Shown: positions 43,557-51,917 of the stretch, piece after piece | Position numbering within the stretch: position 1 is the first letter of the stretch | Layout of the letters: every line of letters starts with the position of its first letter | NCBI RefSeq assembly: GCF_013344475.1 | Contig: NZ_JABUOU010000007.1 | Location: 1-64,000, forward strand | Origin: Martelella limonii | GTDB lineage: Bacteria; Pseudomonadota; Alphaproteobacteria; Rhizobiales; Rhizobiaceae | Direction: 5' to 3' | Length of the DNA: 64,000 nucleotides | Notes under the pieces: generated by a model | Told to the model about the DNA's origin: nothing | The model's database searches: none | Seen by the model: the letters and a program-made list of their open reading frames with translations, nothing else | Position numbers and translations under genes: made by a program

Positions 43557-44969
43557 CTAGGCCGGCACCCAGGCGCCATGAAGGCCCTGGGGCACGCGTT
43601 GGGGCATGCGCAGCCGCAGCACCGGTCCATCCTCGATGCCTTCGGAATCAAGCAGCACCAGTTCGCTCGTTTCGGTTTCGGGGTCGTAGAGATAGGTGGC
43701 GAGGAAACCGGCATTCGCGGGCTCTCCCTTCGGAATGAACACCGCTTCACCGGCAATGTGATTGCCGAAATCATGGTGGACGACATCGCCGGTTTCGGTG
43801 TCGACGCGCATGAGACAGTTGAAGGTTCCGGACGCGCCATGGGCGCTGACAAGCGTTTCCGTCAGCGTCGGGGCATAGACGTAGCGTGAGGCAAGCGCGG
43901 TCAGGCGGTCATCGATCCGCGGAAACTCCGCAACCCTGTCAAACCATGTCTGCGCCCTGACGCTGCCCGAATGGGTGTCGAGCACAAGCCGGCGCAGCAT
44001 CGGGGGCTCGGTGTTGCGTGCGCCATAGCCGAGATAGAGTTTCTGGTGCTGGACATAGTCGATCACGATATCGCCGCCGCGCTCGAAGCCATTGGCGAAG
44101 TGATAGACGAAGAAGGCATCGGCCTCGAACCAGCGAACGGTTCCGCCATCAAGCGGCATCACGGCAATGCGGGTTCCAAGCTCCGGGCGCCATTGCAGGA
44201 AGGCTTGGCCCTGCATCATCGCCTCCATGTCAAACACGGCCGGTCCGATCAGGAGCACGATGTGGCGTTCGGTAAGGACGAAATCGTGGATCATGCTGGG
44301 CGCAGCGAGCGCAATGTCGAAAGAGCGGCGCAGCTTGCCGTCAGCGCCGATATGGTGGATCAGCACGGTCGGGCGTTCGATGTCATAGCTCAGCGCGAAC
44401 ATGTCGCCCGTCGCCGGATGCACCCGGTTATGGGCGCCGAGCATGATCGGCTGGTCCGTTCCGGCGGTCCAGGGACCGAGGGTTTCGAGGTTCGGGCCAA
44501 TCTCCCAGGCAGGCTCGCCCTCGCCGAGCGCCAGCAAATGGTCGCCATGGTGCATCACGCTGATGAAGGCGGAAGCCTTGAACGGATTGTCCGGATCGTC
44601 ATGAGGGCCAAGCAGGCCGGGTTCGATCGGCCGCGGCGCCATCAGGCCGCCGAAGACCCCGCGCCCGGCATTGTCCTCGATTTCGAAACTGCGGGTGCGC
44701 ACATAGCGGTTGTGGTAGCTTGCCTTGCCGCTCGCAAACCGGACGGCATGCAGCATGCCGTCGCCTTCCAGCGGATAATTGTAGGAGACAGGCTCGTAGC
44801 GCGGGTTGGGGCCGTTGCGAATATAGGCGCCGTTCAGTTCCTCGGGGATCCGGCCTGAAATGACCTCCAGCCCGTCCCGGTCGATTTCACGGCCGATCGG
44901 TGCAAAATTTCCGCTGAGGTGCGGATTGTCCGAACGCCATGCGATAGTCTCATCAATGCGATCTCTCAT
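43557..44969 (-). CDS. Carotenoid oxygenase-family dioxygenase
   Basis: A 470-residue seven-bladed non-heme iron enzyme of the CCD/RPE65 family. The four iron histidines are in LGAHNRVHPATGD, SMIHDFVLTERHIVLL, VYHFANGFERGGDIV and the C-terminal QGLHGAWV. The N-terminal block NGAYIRNGPNPRYEP and LEGDGMLHAVRFASGKASYHNRYVRT are typical. Family members cleave carotenoids, apocarotenoids, stilbenes or lignin-derived styrenes. There are no carotenoid genes in the window, so an aromatic alkene is as likely. GGAGGG precedes the ATG at 44969. Confidence 0.9.
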   Translation of the reverse strand: MRDRIDETIAWRSDNPHLSGNFAPIGREIDRDGLEVISGRIPEELNGAYIRNGPNPRYEPVSYNYPLEGDGMLHAVRFASGKASYHNRYVRTRSFEIEDNAGRGVFGGLMAPRPIEPGLLGPHDDPDNPFKASAFISVMHHGDHLLALGEGEPAWEIGPNLETLGPWTAGTDQPIMLGAHNRVHPATGDMFALSYDIERPTVLIHHIGADGKLRRSFDIALAAPSMIHDFVLTERHIVLLIGPAVFDMEAMMQGQAFLQWRPELGTRIAVMPLDGGTVRWFEADAFFVYHFANGFERGGDIVIDYVQHQKLYLGYGARNTEPPMLRRLVLDTHSGSVRAQTWFDRVAEFPRIDDRLTALASRYVYAPTLTETLVSAHGASGTFNCLMRVDTETGDVVHHDFGNHIAGEAVFIPKGEPANAGFLATYLYDPETETSELVLLDSEGIEDGPVLRLRMPQRVPQGLHGAWVPA

Positions 44970-45095
44970 GCGCACACCCTCCGATATCCGCGCCCTCCAG
45001 AGCGCGATATGAGCATGTTTGCGCATTTATGCCTTTTCTGGCAACTGCAAGCTTTTCCGGCGCATGGAAAGCGCGCCGGAAGCAAGGTCCAAGCG

Positions 45096-45545
45096 TTACT
45101 GTGCGCCGCCTTCGGCCAGGCGCCGACGCAAAACACCCTGCCTGAGGGTGCGGGCGAGCGCCATGCCTGCGACCATCGACAGCACGAAGGCCACCACGTC
45201 GACATCCATCAGCCCCAGCGCCGGTATGGCCCCGCCGGGGCAGAACCCGGCAATCCCCCAGCCCAGGCCGAACGTGGCCGCTCCAGCCACCAGGGCGACG
45301 TCGATCTTGCGGGTGCCCGGCAGATGAAACGCGCGATCGAAGAGCGGCGCCTTGCGCTTCAGCACGAACCGGTATCCGATCGCGGTCACGATCAGCGCGC
45401 CTCCCATCACGAAGGCGAGCGACGGATCGAAACTGCCCGCGAGATCGAAAAAGTTCAGGACCTTGGCCGGATTGATCATGCCCGAGACAGCAATGCCCGT
45501 GCCGAAGAGAAGACCGGAGAGAAAGACAAGAACCAATGCGGGCAT
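45096..45545 (-). CDS. YeeE/YedE-type membrane protein (DUF6691), second subunit
   Basis: A 149-residue inner-membrane protein with about four spans and the motif GWGIAGFCPGGAIPALG, whose cysteine is conserved in sulfur-transport YeeE/YedE proteins. Its start shares one base with the stop of the upstream paralogue (TGATG), so the two make one transporter. In BigR/SqrR-type operons this pair moves sulfite or another sulfur species across the membrane. Confidence 0.87.
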   Translation of the reverse strand: MPALVLVFLSGLLFGTGIAVSGMINPAKVLNFFDLAGSFDPSLAFVMGGALIVTAIGYRFVLKRKAPLFDRAFHLPGTRKIDVALVAGAATFGLGWGIAGFCPGGAIPALGLMDVDVVAFVLSMVAGMALARTLRQGVLRRRLAEGGAQ

Positions 45546-45973
45546 CAGAAACCTCCAAGCACGTGGCGGATGACGAATACGGTCACAAAGGTCGTGGCCA
45601 TGAAGACGAGCGTCGCCGCAAGTGAGCGTCTGGAGAAGCGGGCAAGGCCGCAAACGCCGTGACCCGAGGTGCATCCGGCGCCGAGATTGACGCCGATACC
45701 GACGATCAGCCCGCCAATGATCAGCCAGGGCAGCGGAACCGTGTTCTGGAACGGGATCGCGATGCCCGCAGCGTGGACCAGGATCGCCGGCGCCACGATC
45801 GCGCCGAGCAGAAAGGCGATCCGCCAGCTTCGATCGGTCGACCCGGGTAGGAGCGCGCCCGAGACAATGCCGGAGAGCCCTGCTACGCGGCCGCTGACCG
45901 CCATCAAAAGCACAGCGGCAACGCCGATCAGCGCGCCCCCGAACAGCGAGAGCCATGGTGTGAATTCGGTCAT
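45545..45973 (-). CDS. YeeE/YedE-family membrane protein, first subunit
   Basis: A 142-residue membrane protein with about four hydrophobic segments and the hallmark GVNLGAGCTSGHGVCGLARFSRRSL; the cysteines probably relay sulfur in the pore. It overlaps the regulator gene by four bases and forms a complex with the next protein. Conservative reading: half of a split YeeE/YedE sulfur transporter. Confidence 0.88.
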   Translation of the reverse strand: MTEFTPWLSLFGGALIGVAAVLLMAVSGRVAGLSGIVSGALLPGSTDRSWRIAFLLGAIVAPAILVHAAGIAIPFQNTVPLPWLIIGGLIVGIGVNLGAGCTSGHGVCGLARFSRRSLAATLVFMATTFVTVFVIRHVLGGF

Positions 45974-46302
45974 CTTGGACCTCCGGTGGGTTGCGGCTTG
46001 CAGAACAGCTGATGCATCGTGGTTATGAAGGTCTGGACGCGGGGATCGGCGAGACGGTAGAATACCTGCTTGCCTTCCTTGCGGCCTGAGATCAGACCGG
46101 CATCGCGCAGGCCGGCAATCTGCTGCGACAGGCCTGGCTGACGGATGCCGAGCGTATCCTCGAGCGCACGCACCGAGCGTTCGCCATCCACCAGCGCGCA
46201 GGCAATCAGCAAGCGGTCGGGATTGGACAGCGTCTTCAGGAAGGCGGAGGCATCACCGACCTTCGCCTTCATCTCAGCCATCTCGGAAGAAAGCGTCTCC
46301 AT
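45970..46302 (-). CDS. ArsR-family persulfide-sensing repressor (BigR/SqrR type)
   Basis: A 110-residue winged-helix repressor (ALEDTLGIRQPGLSQQIAGLRDAGLISGRKEGKQVFYRLAD). It has exactly two cysteines, C35 in LLIACALVDGE and C101 in HQLFCKP, the same spacing of 66 as the redox pair of BigR/SqrR, which form a tetrasulfide link on exposure to persulfide. There is no metal site of the ArsR kind. It lies between the metallo-hydrolase and the sulfur transporter genes, the standard BigR operon order, and should bind the dyads at 47217-47249. Confidence 0.9.
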   Translation of the reverse strand: METLSSEMAEMKAKVGDASAFLKTLSNPDRLLIACALVDGERSVRALEDTLGIRQPGLSQQIAGLRDAGLISGRKEGKQVFYRLADPRVQTFITTMHQLFCKPQPTGGPR

Positions 46303-46305
46303 CCA

Positions 46306-47187
46306 TCACCCCCACGCGGTTTCAGCAAACAGGTTGAGCGGTATCTTCAGATAGCGCGTGCCGTTTTCCTCCGGCTCGGGAAGCCTGCCACCATTGGTGT
46401 TGACCTGCAACGCATGCAGGATCAGCTTCGGCATGGGCAGCGTGCGGTCGCGGGCCTTGCGGGCTTCGACAAAGGCGCTTTCATCCTTGTAGACAGAGAT
46501 GTGGGCGTTGCTGGCTCTCTGCTCGGCAACGGTGGATTCATAGCGCGGCTCTCGCCCGCCGGGCTGATAGTCATGGCCGGTAAAGATGCGGGTTTGATCC
46601 GGCAGGGATAGAATGTCCTGGATCGAATGCCACAGGGCGCTTGCGCTGCCGCCCGGAAAATCGGCCCGGGCGGTTCCCGAATCCGGCATGAACAGCGTGT
46701 CATGCACAAAGGCGGCGTCGCCGATCACATAGGTAATGGAGGCGAGCGTGTGGCCCGGTGAAAACATCACGCGTCCGGAGATCGTGCCGACCGTGAACGT
46801 TTCACCCTCTGCAAAGAGCTTGTCCCACTGCGAACCATCGGTGGGAAAGTCCGGCCAGTTGTAGAAATCCTTCCAGAGCTTTTGAACCTCGGTCACCTTC
46901 TCGCCGATCGCGGTCGGCGCGCCGGTCTTTTCCTTCAGGTAGCTGGCAGCCGAAAAATGATCGGCATGGGGATGGGTGTCGAGAATCCACTCGATGTCAT
47001 AGCCCTTGTCGGCAATGAACCGCAAAATCGCGTCGGCATGGGTGGTCGCCGTCGAGCCGGACTTCTCGTCGTAATCGAGAACAGGGTCGATGATCGCGCA
47101 TTTCTTCGCTGCCGTATCGGCAACGACATACTGGATGGAGCCGGTGCGCTTGTCGTAAAAGCCGGTGACTTCGGGTTGCGGCAACAT
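46306..47187 (-). CDS. MBL-fold persulfide dioxygenase-like protein (Blh)
   Basis: A 293-residue metallo-beta-lactamase-fold protein with THPHADHFSAASYLKEKTGAPTAIG, FSPGHTLASITYVIGDAAFVHDTLF and FTGHDYQPGG metal-ligand blocks. Homologues in BigR/SqrR operons (Blh, ETHE1-like) oxidise glutathione persulfide to sulfite using iron. It is the first gene of the operon; sulfite produced would be removed by the YeeE pair. The AT-rich promoter upstream carries two dyads. Confidence 0.9.
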   Translation of the reverse strand: MLPQPEVTGFYDKRTGSIQYVVADTAAKKCAIIDPVLDYDEKSGSTATTHADAILRFIADKGYDIEWILDTHPHADHFSAASYLKEKTGAPTAIGEKVTEVQKLWKDFYNWPDFPTDGSQWDKLFAEGETFTVGTISGRVMFSPGHTLASITYVIGDAAFVHDTLFMPDSGTARADFPGGSASALWHSIQDILSLPDQTRIFTGHDYQPGGREPRYESTVAEQRASNAHISVYKDESAFVEARKARDRTLPMPKLILHALQVNTNGGRLPEPEENGTRYLKIPLNLFAETAWG

Positions 47188-47216
47188 GGAAGAACTCCTG
47201 TAAATCTGGTGTTGTT

Positions 47217-47249
47217 TATTACGTAATATCTATTGCATTTTATTGCAAT
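47217..47249. promoter_or_regulatory. Candidate BigR/SqrR operators
   Basis: The perfect palindrome TATTACGTAATA (47217-47228) is followed by ATTGCA-N6-TGCAAT (47232-47249), 30 bases upstream of the Blh-like start in an AT-rich island. BigR-type repressors bind AT-rich palindromes over the promoter of this gene. Confidence 0.6.
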
Positions 47250-47424
47250 CATTATTTCGCAAATTTTGATTTTCTGGCGCTGTAGCCGGGCGGACGATTT
47301 CGGCCCCTCACACTGCCGGAAGGCAGAACGAGAGGCCGGAGGTTGTCAGAGTGCTTGTGATTTCAGCGTCACGAAGCCGCAAGCGCTGCCGCGCCGGCGG
47401 AACGAACCCGAAGGCAGGTGGCCG

Positions 47425-48045
47425 TCAGGGGCAGGTATTGACCGGCGCTGCCTTGACGATCGGGAAGCATGCTTCCCATTCCTTTGTGCGCGCCGGCCAC
47501 GGGGTCAGCGTTTCAGGGCTCTCGGTCAATTCCAGCACGCCGAGGCTCTGGAGATCCTTTACGCGCCCATCGAGATATTCCTTTATCACCGAAATCTTCC
47601 CATCGCTGACATGGGCGACCCAGACATCGTTGACCACCTGGCGGGCGCCGCGCTGAAAGGTGCGGAACTGGAGTTCGGCGGCAATCCTGCCGGTCTCGGT
47701 GTCGATGAAGAAGGCGTCTGCCGGAAGATAGATACTGGTATCCTTGGCCGCCTTGCAGAAGGCTTCGAGATCGCCCAGCATCGCCTCCTTGCCGGTGATC
47801 GCATTGGTCGGGTAGGAAAACGCAACATCATCCGTAACCACGCCGTCCATCAGGTCCGGGTTGCAGGATGCCCAGGCCGAGGCCAGATCGAAGATCAGGT
47901 TTTCCATAGCAGCCCGATCCGGATCTTCAGAGGGCGTGCCGGCATAGGTCACGCCGGGGCGGATTTCGTCTGCGGCATGAGCAGCCGGTAGCGCCGCGAC
48001 CAGCGCAAGCGATGTCAACACAGTCATACGGACGGCATTCATCAT
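47425..48045 (-). CDS. Secreted SnoaL/NTF2-like protein of unknown function
   Basis: A 206-residue exported protein. A signal peptide (about residues 1-24, LVAALPAAHA) precedes a single NTF2-like alpha+beta domain (MENLIFDLASAWASCNPDLMDGVVTDDVAFSYPTNAITGKEAMLGDLEAFCKAAKDTSIYLPADAFFIDTETGRIAAELQFRTFQRG). Three to four cysteines could pair in the periplasm. SnoaL-like proteins bind or transform small hydrophobic molecules, but no catalytic residues can be named. The start at 48045 was chosen because it begins the signal peptide. Confidence 0.75.
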   Translation of the reverse strand: MMNAVRMTVLTSLALVAALPAAHAADEIRPGVTYAGTPSEDPDRAAMENLIFDLASAWASCNPDLMDGVVTDDVAFSYPTNAITGKEAMLGDLEAFCKAAKDTSIYLPADAFFIDTETGRIAAELQFRTFQRGARQVVNDVWVAHVSDGKISVIKEYLDGRVKDLQSLGVLELTESPETLTPWPARTKEWEACFPIVKAAPVNTCP

Positions 48046-48139
48046 GGTTTTTCCCTTTTCGATCATGGTCGAGCTTGCAGTGATTCCACGCCATGGAAAG
48101 GCAAAACCTGCTGCGATGCAATATGATTGATGCGCGCGC

Positions 48140-48958
48140 TCAACGCGCCGCTTCGACAATGTTGCGCATCATGCAGGCCGTGGTCACAGGGCCGACGCCA
48201 TCCGGCACATGGGTGATGGTGATCGGCCTTTCAGAAATCGCCGAAAGATCGACATCGCCGACAAGGCCGTCTGCCCCGCGATTGATCGCGACATCGAGCA
48301 CGATCGCCCCGTCGCGGAGATGATCAGCGCCCATCAATCCGGCAACGCCCGCAGCCGTGACGACGATGTCGGCCCGTAGCGTATGGGAAGCAAGGTCGCG
48401 GGTTGCGGCATGGGTCAGCGTCACGGTCGCCTCCGCATCGAGCAGCAGGTTTGCAAGAGGCCGGCCGACAATGCGGGAGGCGCCGACCAGCACGATGTCC
48501 CGGCCCCTGAGGTCGCCCGCAAGCGCTTCCGCCAAAAGCTTGCAGGCCAAGGCCGTGGCCGGTGGGCGGTTTGGCATGCCGAGGGCAAGCCTGCCGGCAT
48601 TTTCGGGATGAAGTCCGTCGACATCATGACCTGCACCAAGCAGCACGGCCGCATCTTCTGCCGCAAGGCCCGGAGGCAGAGGATAAAGCGTGATCACCGC
48701 GTCGATATCGCGTGCAGCGCCGAGCCTTCGAAGCCGTTCCAGGGTATCGCCGGGATCGTCGGCGTAAGCCTCTGTTTGAAGTTCGATCCCGAGCGCGGCC
48801 GCCGCAGTGCCGAGACGCGCCGCATAGGCTGCCTGGCCCGGATTTTCCGGTTCGATCAGCACGTGACAGCGGGGCGCGCGGCCAAGGGCGGCTATCTGCG
48901 CGGCAGTCTCGCAATCGATGCGACGCGCAAGCTCGAACCCTTTTACGATCTCAACCAT
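48140..48958 (-). CDS. FolD-like protein lacking the catalytic lysine
   Basis: A 272-residue methylene-tetrahydrofolate dehydrogenase/cyclohydrolase-family protein. The NADP domain is normal (VLVGASRIVGRPLANLLL, VDGLHP, VPDGVGPVTTACM). In the N-terminal domain the usual YxxxK is Y45-A-A-R-L49: the lysine essential for cyclohydrolase activity is a leucine, and QLPLP has become LYPLP. It may be a dehydrogenase only, or act on another pterin or one-carbon adduct. It follows the IclR gene by 10 bases and lies in a locus with a second, lysine-containing FolD at 56788. Confidence 0.83.
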   Translation of the reverse strand: MVEIVKGFELARRIDCETAAQIAALGRAPRCHVLIEPENPGQAAYAARLGTAAAALGIELQTEAYADDPGDTLERLRRLGAARDIDAVITLYPLPPGLAAEDAAVLLGAGHDVDGLHPENAGRLALGMPNRPPATALACKLLAEALAGDLRGRDIVLVGASRIVGRPLANLLLDAEATVTLTHAATRDLASHTLRADIVVTAAGVAGLMGADHLRDGAIVLDVAINRGADGLVGDVDLSAISERPITITHVPDGVGPVTTACMMRNIVEAAR

Positions 48959-48968
48959 GCTCTCCCCC

Positions 48969-49733
48969 TCAGAATGCGGCTGCGATATGCGCCGCGCATG
49001 TGCGCAGCCGCAACGCCATCTCCGCAAGCTCCGCTTCGTTGTATCGGCCGCATTCGAAGATGATCGATGTCGCGCCGATCACCTCGCCACGGGCAGGATC
49101 GAGCACAGGTACGGCAATCGAGCCGACGCCGACGATGTATTCGCTGTCCGTAATGGCATATCCTGCGGCGCGAATGACCGCGAGCAACTCGGAGAAGGCC
49201 GACTGGTCCGTGCCGGCGGCATTGGCGTAAACGGCGAATTCCGGGGTTTTCAACAGCGGATCGCCGCGTTCGGCATTCAGAAAGGCAAGGATGGCACGGC
49301 CCGCTGCCGTCGGCCAGAGCGGTACGCGGGTGCCGACCGAAATCCGGTTCAGCGTGAATTTCGCCGGCAGGAAGGCATGGGCGACATAGACCGCGTCGGT
49401 ATCATCCAGCATGGCGAAGGAGACCGCCTCGCCGATGTCATCTGCAGCCGCGCGCAACACCGGCTGGATCAGTTGCGGGATCCCCCTGCCCTCGATGAAG
49501 CCCTGGCTCAATCTCAGCACATGCGGCGTCAACGCATACCGGCCGCGATCGCTTGTGACATAACCAAGCTGTTCCAGCGTGCGCACCAGCCGGCGCGCCA
49601 CTGCGCGGTTGAGGCCGACCTTCTGCGCGATCTCCGAGACCGTGATGGATCGGTCTCGGGCATCGAAGGCAAGCAGGACTGAAAGACCCTTGGCGAAGGT
49701 CAGTGAAATTTCCCGGTCCTGCTCATCCAGCAT
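48969..49733 (-). CDS. IclR-family transcriptional regulator
   Basis: A 254-residue regulator with N-terminal winged helix (FAKGLSVLLAFDARDRSITVSEIAQKVGLNRAVARRLVRTLEQLGYV) and a C-terminal IclR effector domain (AVSFAMLDDTDAVYVAHAF, PLWPTAAGRAILAF, GVGSIAVPVLDPARGEVIGATSI). It resembles PcaU/PcaR-type activators. It is divergent from the creatininase-like gene with a dyad between, so it probably controls the 49843-57666 operon and the folD-like gene behind it. Confidence 0.9.
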   Translation of the reverse strand: MLDEQDREISLTFAKGLSVLLAFDARDRSITVSEIAQKVGLNRAVARRLVRTLEQLGYVTSDRGRYALTPHVLRLSQGFIEGRGIPQLIQPVLRAAADDIGEAVSFAMLDDTDAVYVAHAFLPAKFTLNRISVGTRVPLWPTAAGRAILAFLNAERGDPLLKTPEFAVYANAAGTDQSAFSELLAVIRAAGYAITDSEYIVGVGSIAVPVLDPARGEVIGATSIIFECGRYNEAELAEMALRLRTCAAHIAAAF

Positions 49734-49796
49734 GGCGGCATCTCCTCAACGAAGGCAATGTTGCAGTGCGCAATTTTCGACTTGACCCGGGAGCAC

Positions 49797-49818
49797 GTTC
49801 GTTTACGCTTTAACGAAC
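49797..49818. promoter_or_regulatory. Dyad in the IclR divergent promoter
   Basis: GTTCGTT-N8-AACGAAC is a perfect 7-bp inverted repeat 25 bases before the creatininase-like start, in an AT-rich segment with further GCGAAC half-sites. IclR proteins bind repeats of this size in divergent promoters. Confidence 0.55.
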
Positions 49819-49842
49819 ATTTGCTCGATAAGCGAACAATAC

Positions 49843-50631
49843 ATGGCTTACTATCATTGGCAAGACCTGAAGACCACTGATTTCAGCGCCATCGATCCCG
49901 ATCGTGCGCTGGCGCTGCTGCCGGTTGGCGCCACCGAGCAGCACGGCCCCCATTTGCCGCTTGCCACCGATAGCCTGCTCGCAGGCCACATGGCGCGGGA
50001 GGCTGCGCGGCGGGCTCTCAAGGCCGAGGTCTACATCCTGCCCACCGTGACCTACGCCAAGTCCGACGAACACCTTTCCTTTCCGGGCACGCTGACGCTT
50101 GACGGGCCGACGCTCTTCGCCACCCTGATGCAGATCGGACGAAGCGTCGCCCGCGCCGGATTTTCAAAACTCGTTTTCCTGAATGCCCATGGCGGAAACG
50201 TGCCGGTGCTGCAGATGGCGGCCCGCGCGCTGCGGGTGGAGCAGAACATGCTGGTCGTTTCGGCCGGATGGATGGCGATGGGATTTCCGGATGGTCTCAT
50301 CAGCGCGCGCGAACAGCGCGACGGCATCCATGGCGGGCTCGTGGAAACGGCCGTGATGCTGCATGTCAGGCCGGACCTCGTTGACATGACAAGGGCGGAG
50401 AACTTTGTGCCCGCCTCGGCACAAATGGCAGAGGAAAACGCGGTGCTGCGCATGGCGGGGCCGGTCGGCATGGGGTGGGTTGCAGAGGACCTGCACCCCG
50501 CAGGCGTTGCCGGTGATGCCGCCTCGGCGACGGCGGCAACCGGCGCGGCAATCGCAGAACATGCAGCAGGCCGCTATGCGCGCCTGCTTGATGAAACCGC
50601 CGCTTGCGCCGGTCCCGGAGGGCGCGCATGA
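49843..50631 (+). CDS. Creatininase-family amidohydrolase
   Basis: A 262-residue metal-dependent hydrolase of the creatininase/MftE/ArfB family. Metal ligands are visible in VGATEQHGPHLPLATDSLLAGHMA (Glu and His), NAHGGNVPVLQMAARAL and GGLVETAVMLHVRPDLVD. Known activities are creatinine ring opening and deformylation of formamidopyrimidines. Its partners (cytosine-deaminase-like hydrolase, FAD oxidase, FolD) point to an N-heterocycle or formamide substrate. It is the first gene of the plus-strand operon and overlaps the next by four bases. Confidence 0.85.
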   Translation: MAYYHWQDLKTTDFSAIDPDRALALLPVGATEQHGPHLPLATDSLLAGHMAREAARRALKAEVYILPTVTYAKSDEHLSFPGTLTLDGPTLFATLMQIGRSVARAGFSKLVFLNAHGGNVPVLQMAARALRVEQNMLVVSAGWMAMGFPDGLISAREQRDGIHGGLVETAVMLHVRPDLVDMTRAENFVPASAQMAEENAVLRMAGPVGMGWVAEDLHPAGVAGDAASATAATGAAIAEHAAGRYARLLDETAACAGPGGRA

Positions 50632-51917
50632 AGCCGTCAGTCGAGACCCGATCGCTGACGCTGCGCAATCTGAGCGCGCCTGCAACCCTGGTCTCCGGCT
50701 TCGATCATGGCGCGCCGGATCCGCAGACAGGCCTGGTGCGCCTCGACCTTGCGATCCGCAACGGCAAGCTCGCCATCGCCGACCCGGCTGAGCCCGGGCA
50801 GGATGCCGGCGGACGGATCATTCTGCCCGGCTTCGTCGATGCGCATGTCCATCTCGACAAGGCCTTCACCGTCCACCGCACCGGTTTTTCGACCGAAGGC
50901 CTCGGCAGCGCCGTCGCGCTTTCCATGGCCGATGCAGGCCACAGGACGGAAGAAGATATCGCAGGGCGAATGCAGCGAGCGCTGGCCGCCGCCGAGCGCA
51001 ACAATACGGTAGCGATGCGCACCCATCTCGATACCTTCGATGCGCCGCTTTCAAGCCCCGCCTGGGCGGCCTTTCGTGCAATGCGCACGGAATGGAAAGA
51101 CAGGATCAGGCTGCAGGCGGTGGCGCTGATGGCACTGTTCCGCGTCGAGGGCGAAGACTTCGACACACGCTGCCGTCAGCTTGCCGAGATCGGCGGCGTT
51201 CTAGGCGCCTTCATCGCCCCCGGCGCGACGTCAAAACCGCGGCTCGAACGGCTGCTGGCAGCCGCCGATGCCCATGGGCTCGATCTTGACCTTCATGTCG
51301 ACGAAACGCTCGCTGCTGATGCCGACGGTCTTCGTCTGCTTGCCGATATCGCCCTGCAGCGCGGACACAAGGGGCGGATTACGGCCGGCCATTGCTGCGC
51401 ACTTTCCGCGATGGAAGACAATTCCCGTCTCATCGATCGGGTCGCCGAGGCCGGGATCAGCGTGATCGCGCTTCCGCTGACCAATGGCTTCCTGCAGGAT
51501 CGAAGAGCGGGCCACACGCCGCGCTGGCGCGGCATTGCCCCGGTGCACGAACTCGACGCCGCCGGCATCGCCACCTGTTTTGCCTCCGACAATGTCCGCG
51601 ATGCGTTTTATCCCTATGGCGATTTCGACATGGTGGATGTTCTGCGTCAGGCCCATATCCTCGCCCACCTCGAAAACGCGCCCGCGCACTGGGCGCCATC
51701 GGTCCACTGGCGCGCCGCAAAGATCATCGGGCTCGCCGATTGCGGCTGGATCAGGCCCGGAGACGATGCCGATTGCGCAATCTTCGAGGCACGGGACTGG
51801 GCAGACCTGTTTACGCCATCCGGCATGCGGCGCACTGTGTTGCGCACGGGACGGCCGCTCTCGGGCGGCCTGTTCGACATCGCCATGCATGGGTCCGAGT
51901 GGAGGGCAAGCGCATGA
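50628..51917 (+). CDS. Cytosine deaminase-like amidohydrolase
   Basis: A 429-residue TIM-barrel amidohydrolase of the CodA/AtzC kind. Metal-site blocks are ILPGFVDAHVHLDKAF, DLHVDETLAADADGLRLL, GRITAGHCCALSAM and FASDNVRDAFYPYGDFDMVDVLRQAH, the last matching cytosine deaminase closely. It should deaminate or hydrolyse a cyclic amide/amidine. GGAGG precedes its ATG, which overlaps the creatininase stop; its own stop overlaps the FAD oxidase start (ATGA). Confidence 0.87.
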   Translation: MKPSVETRSLTLRNLSAPATLVSGFDHGAPDPQTGLVRLDLAIRNGKLAIADPAEPGQDAGGRIILPGFVDAHVHLDKAFTVHRTGFSTEGLGSAVALSMADAGHRTEEDIAGRMQRALAAAERNNTVAMRTHLDTFDAPLSSPAWAAFRAMRTEWKDRIRLQAVALMALFRVEGEDFDTRCRQLAEIGGVLGAFIAPGATSKPRLERLLAAADAHGLDLDLHVDETLAADADGLRLLADIALQRGHKGRITAGHCCALSAMEDNSRLIDRVAEAGISVIALPLTNGFLQDRRAGHTPRWRGIAPVHELDAAGIATCFASDNVRDAFYPYGDFDMVDVLRQAHILAHLENAPAHWAPSVHWRAAKIIGLADCGWIRPGDDADCAIFEARDWADLFTPSGMRRTVLRTGRPLSGGLFDIAMHGSEWRASA

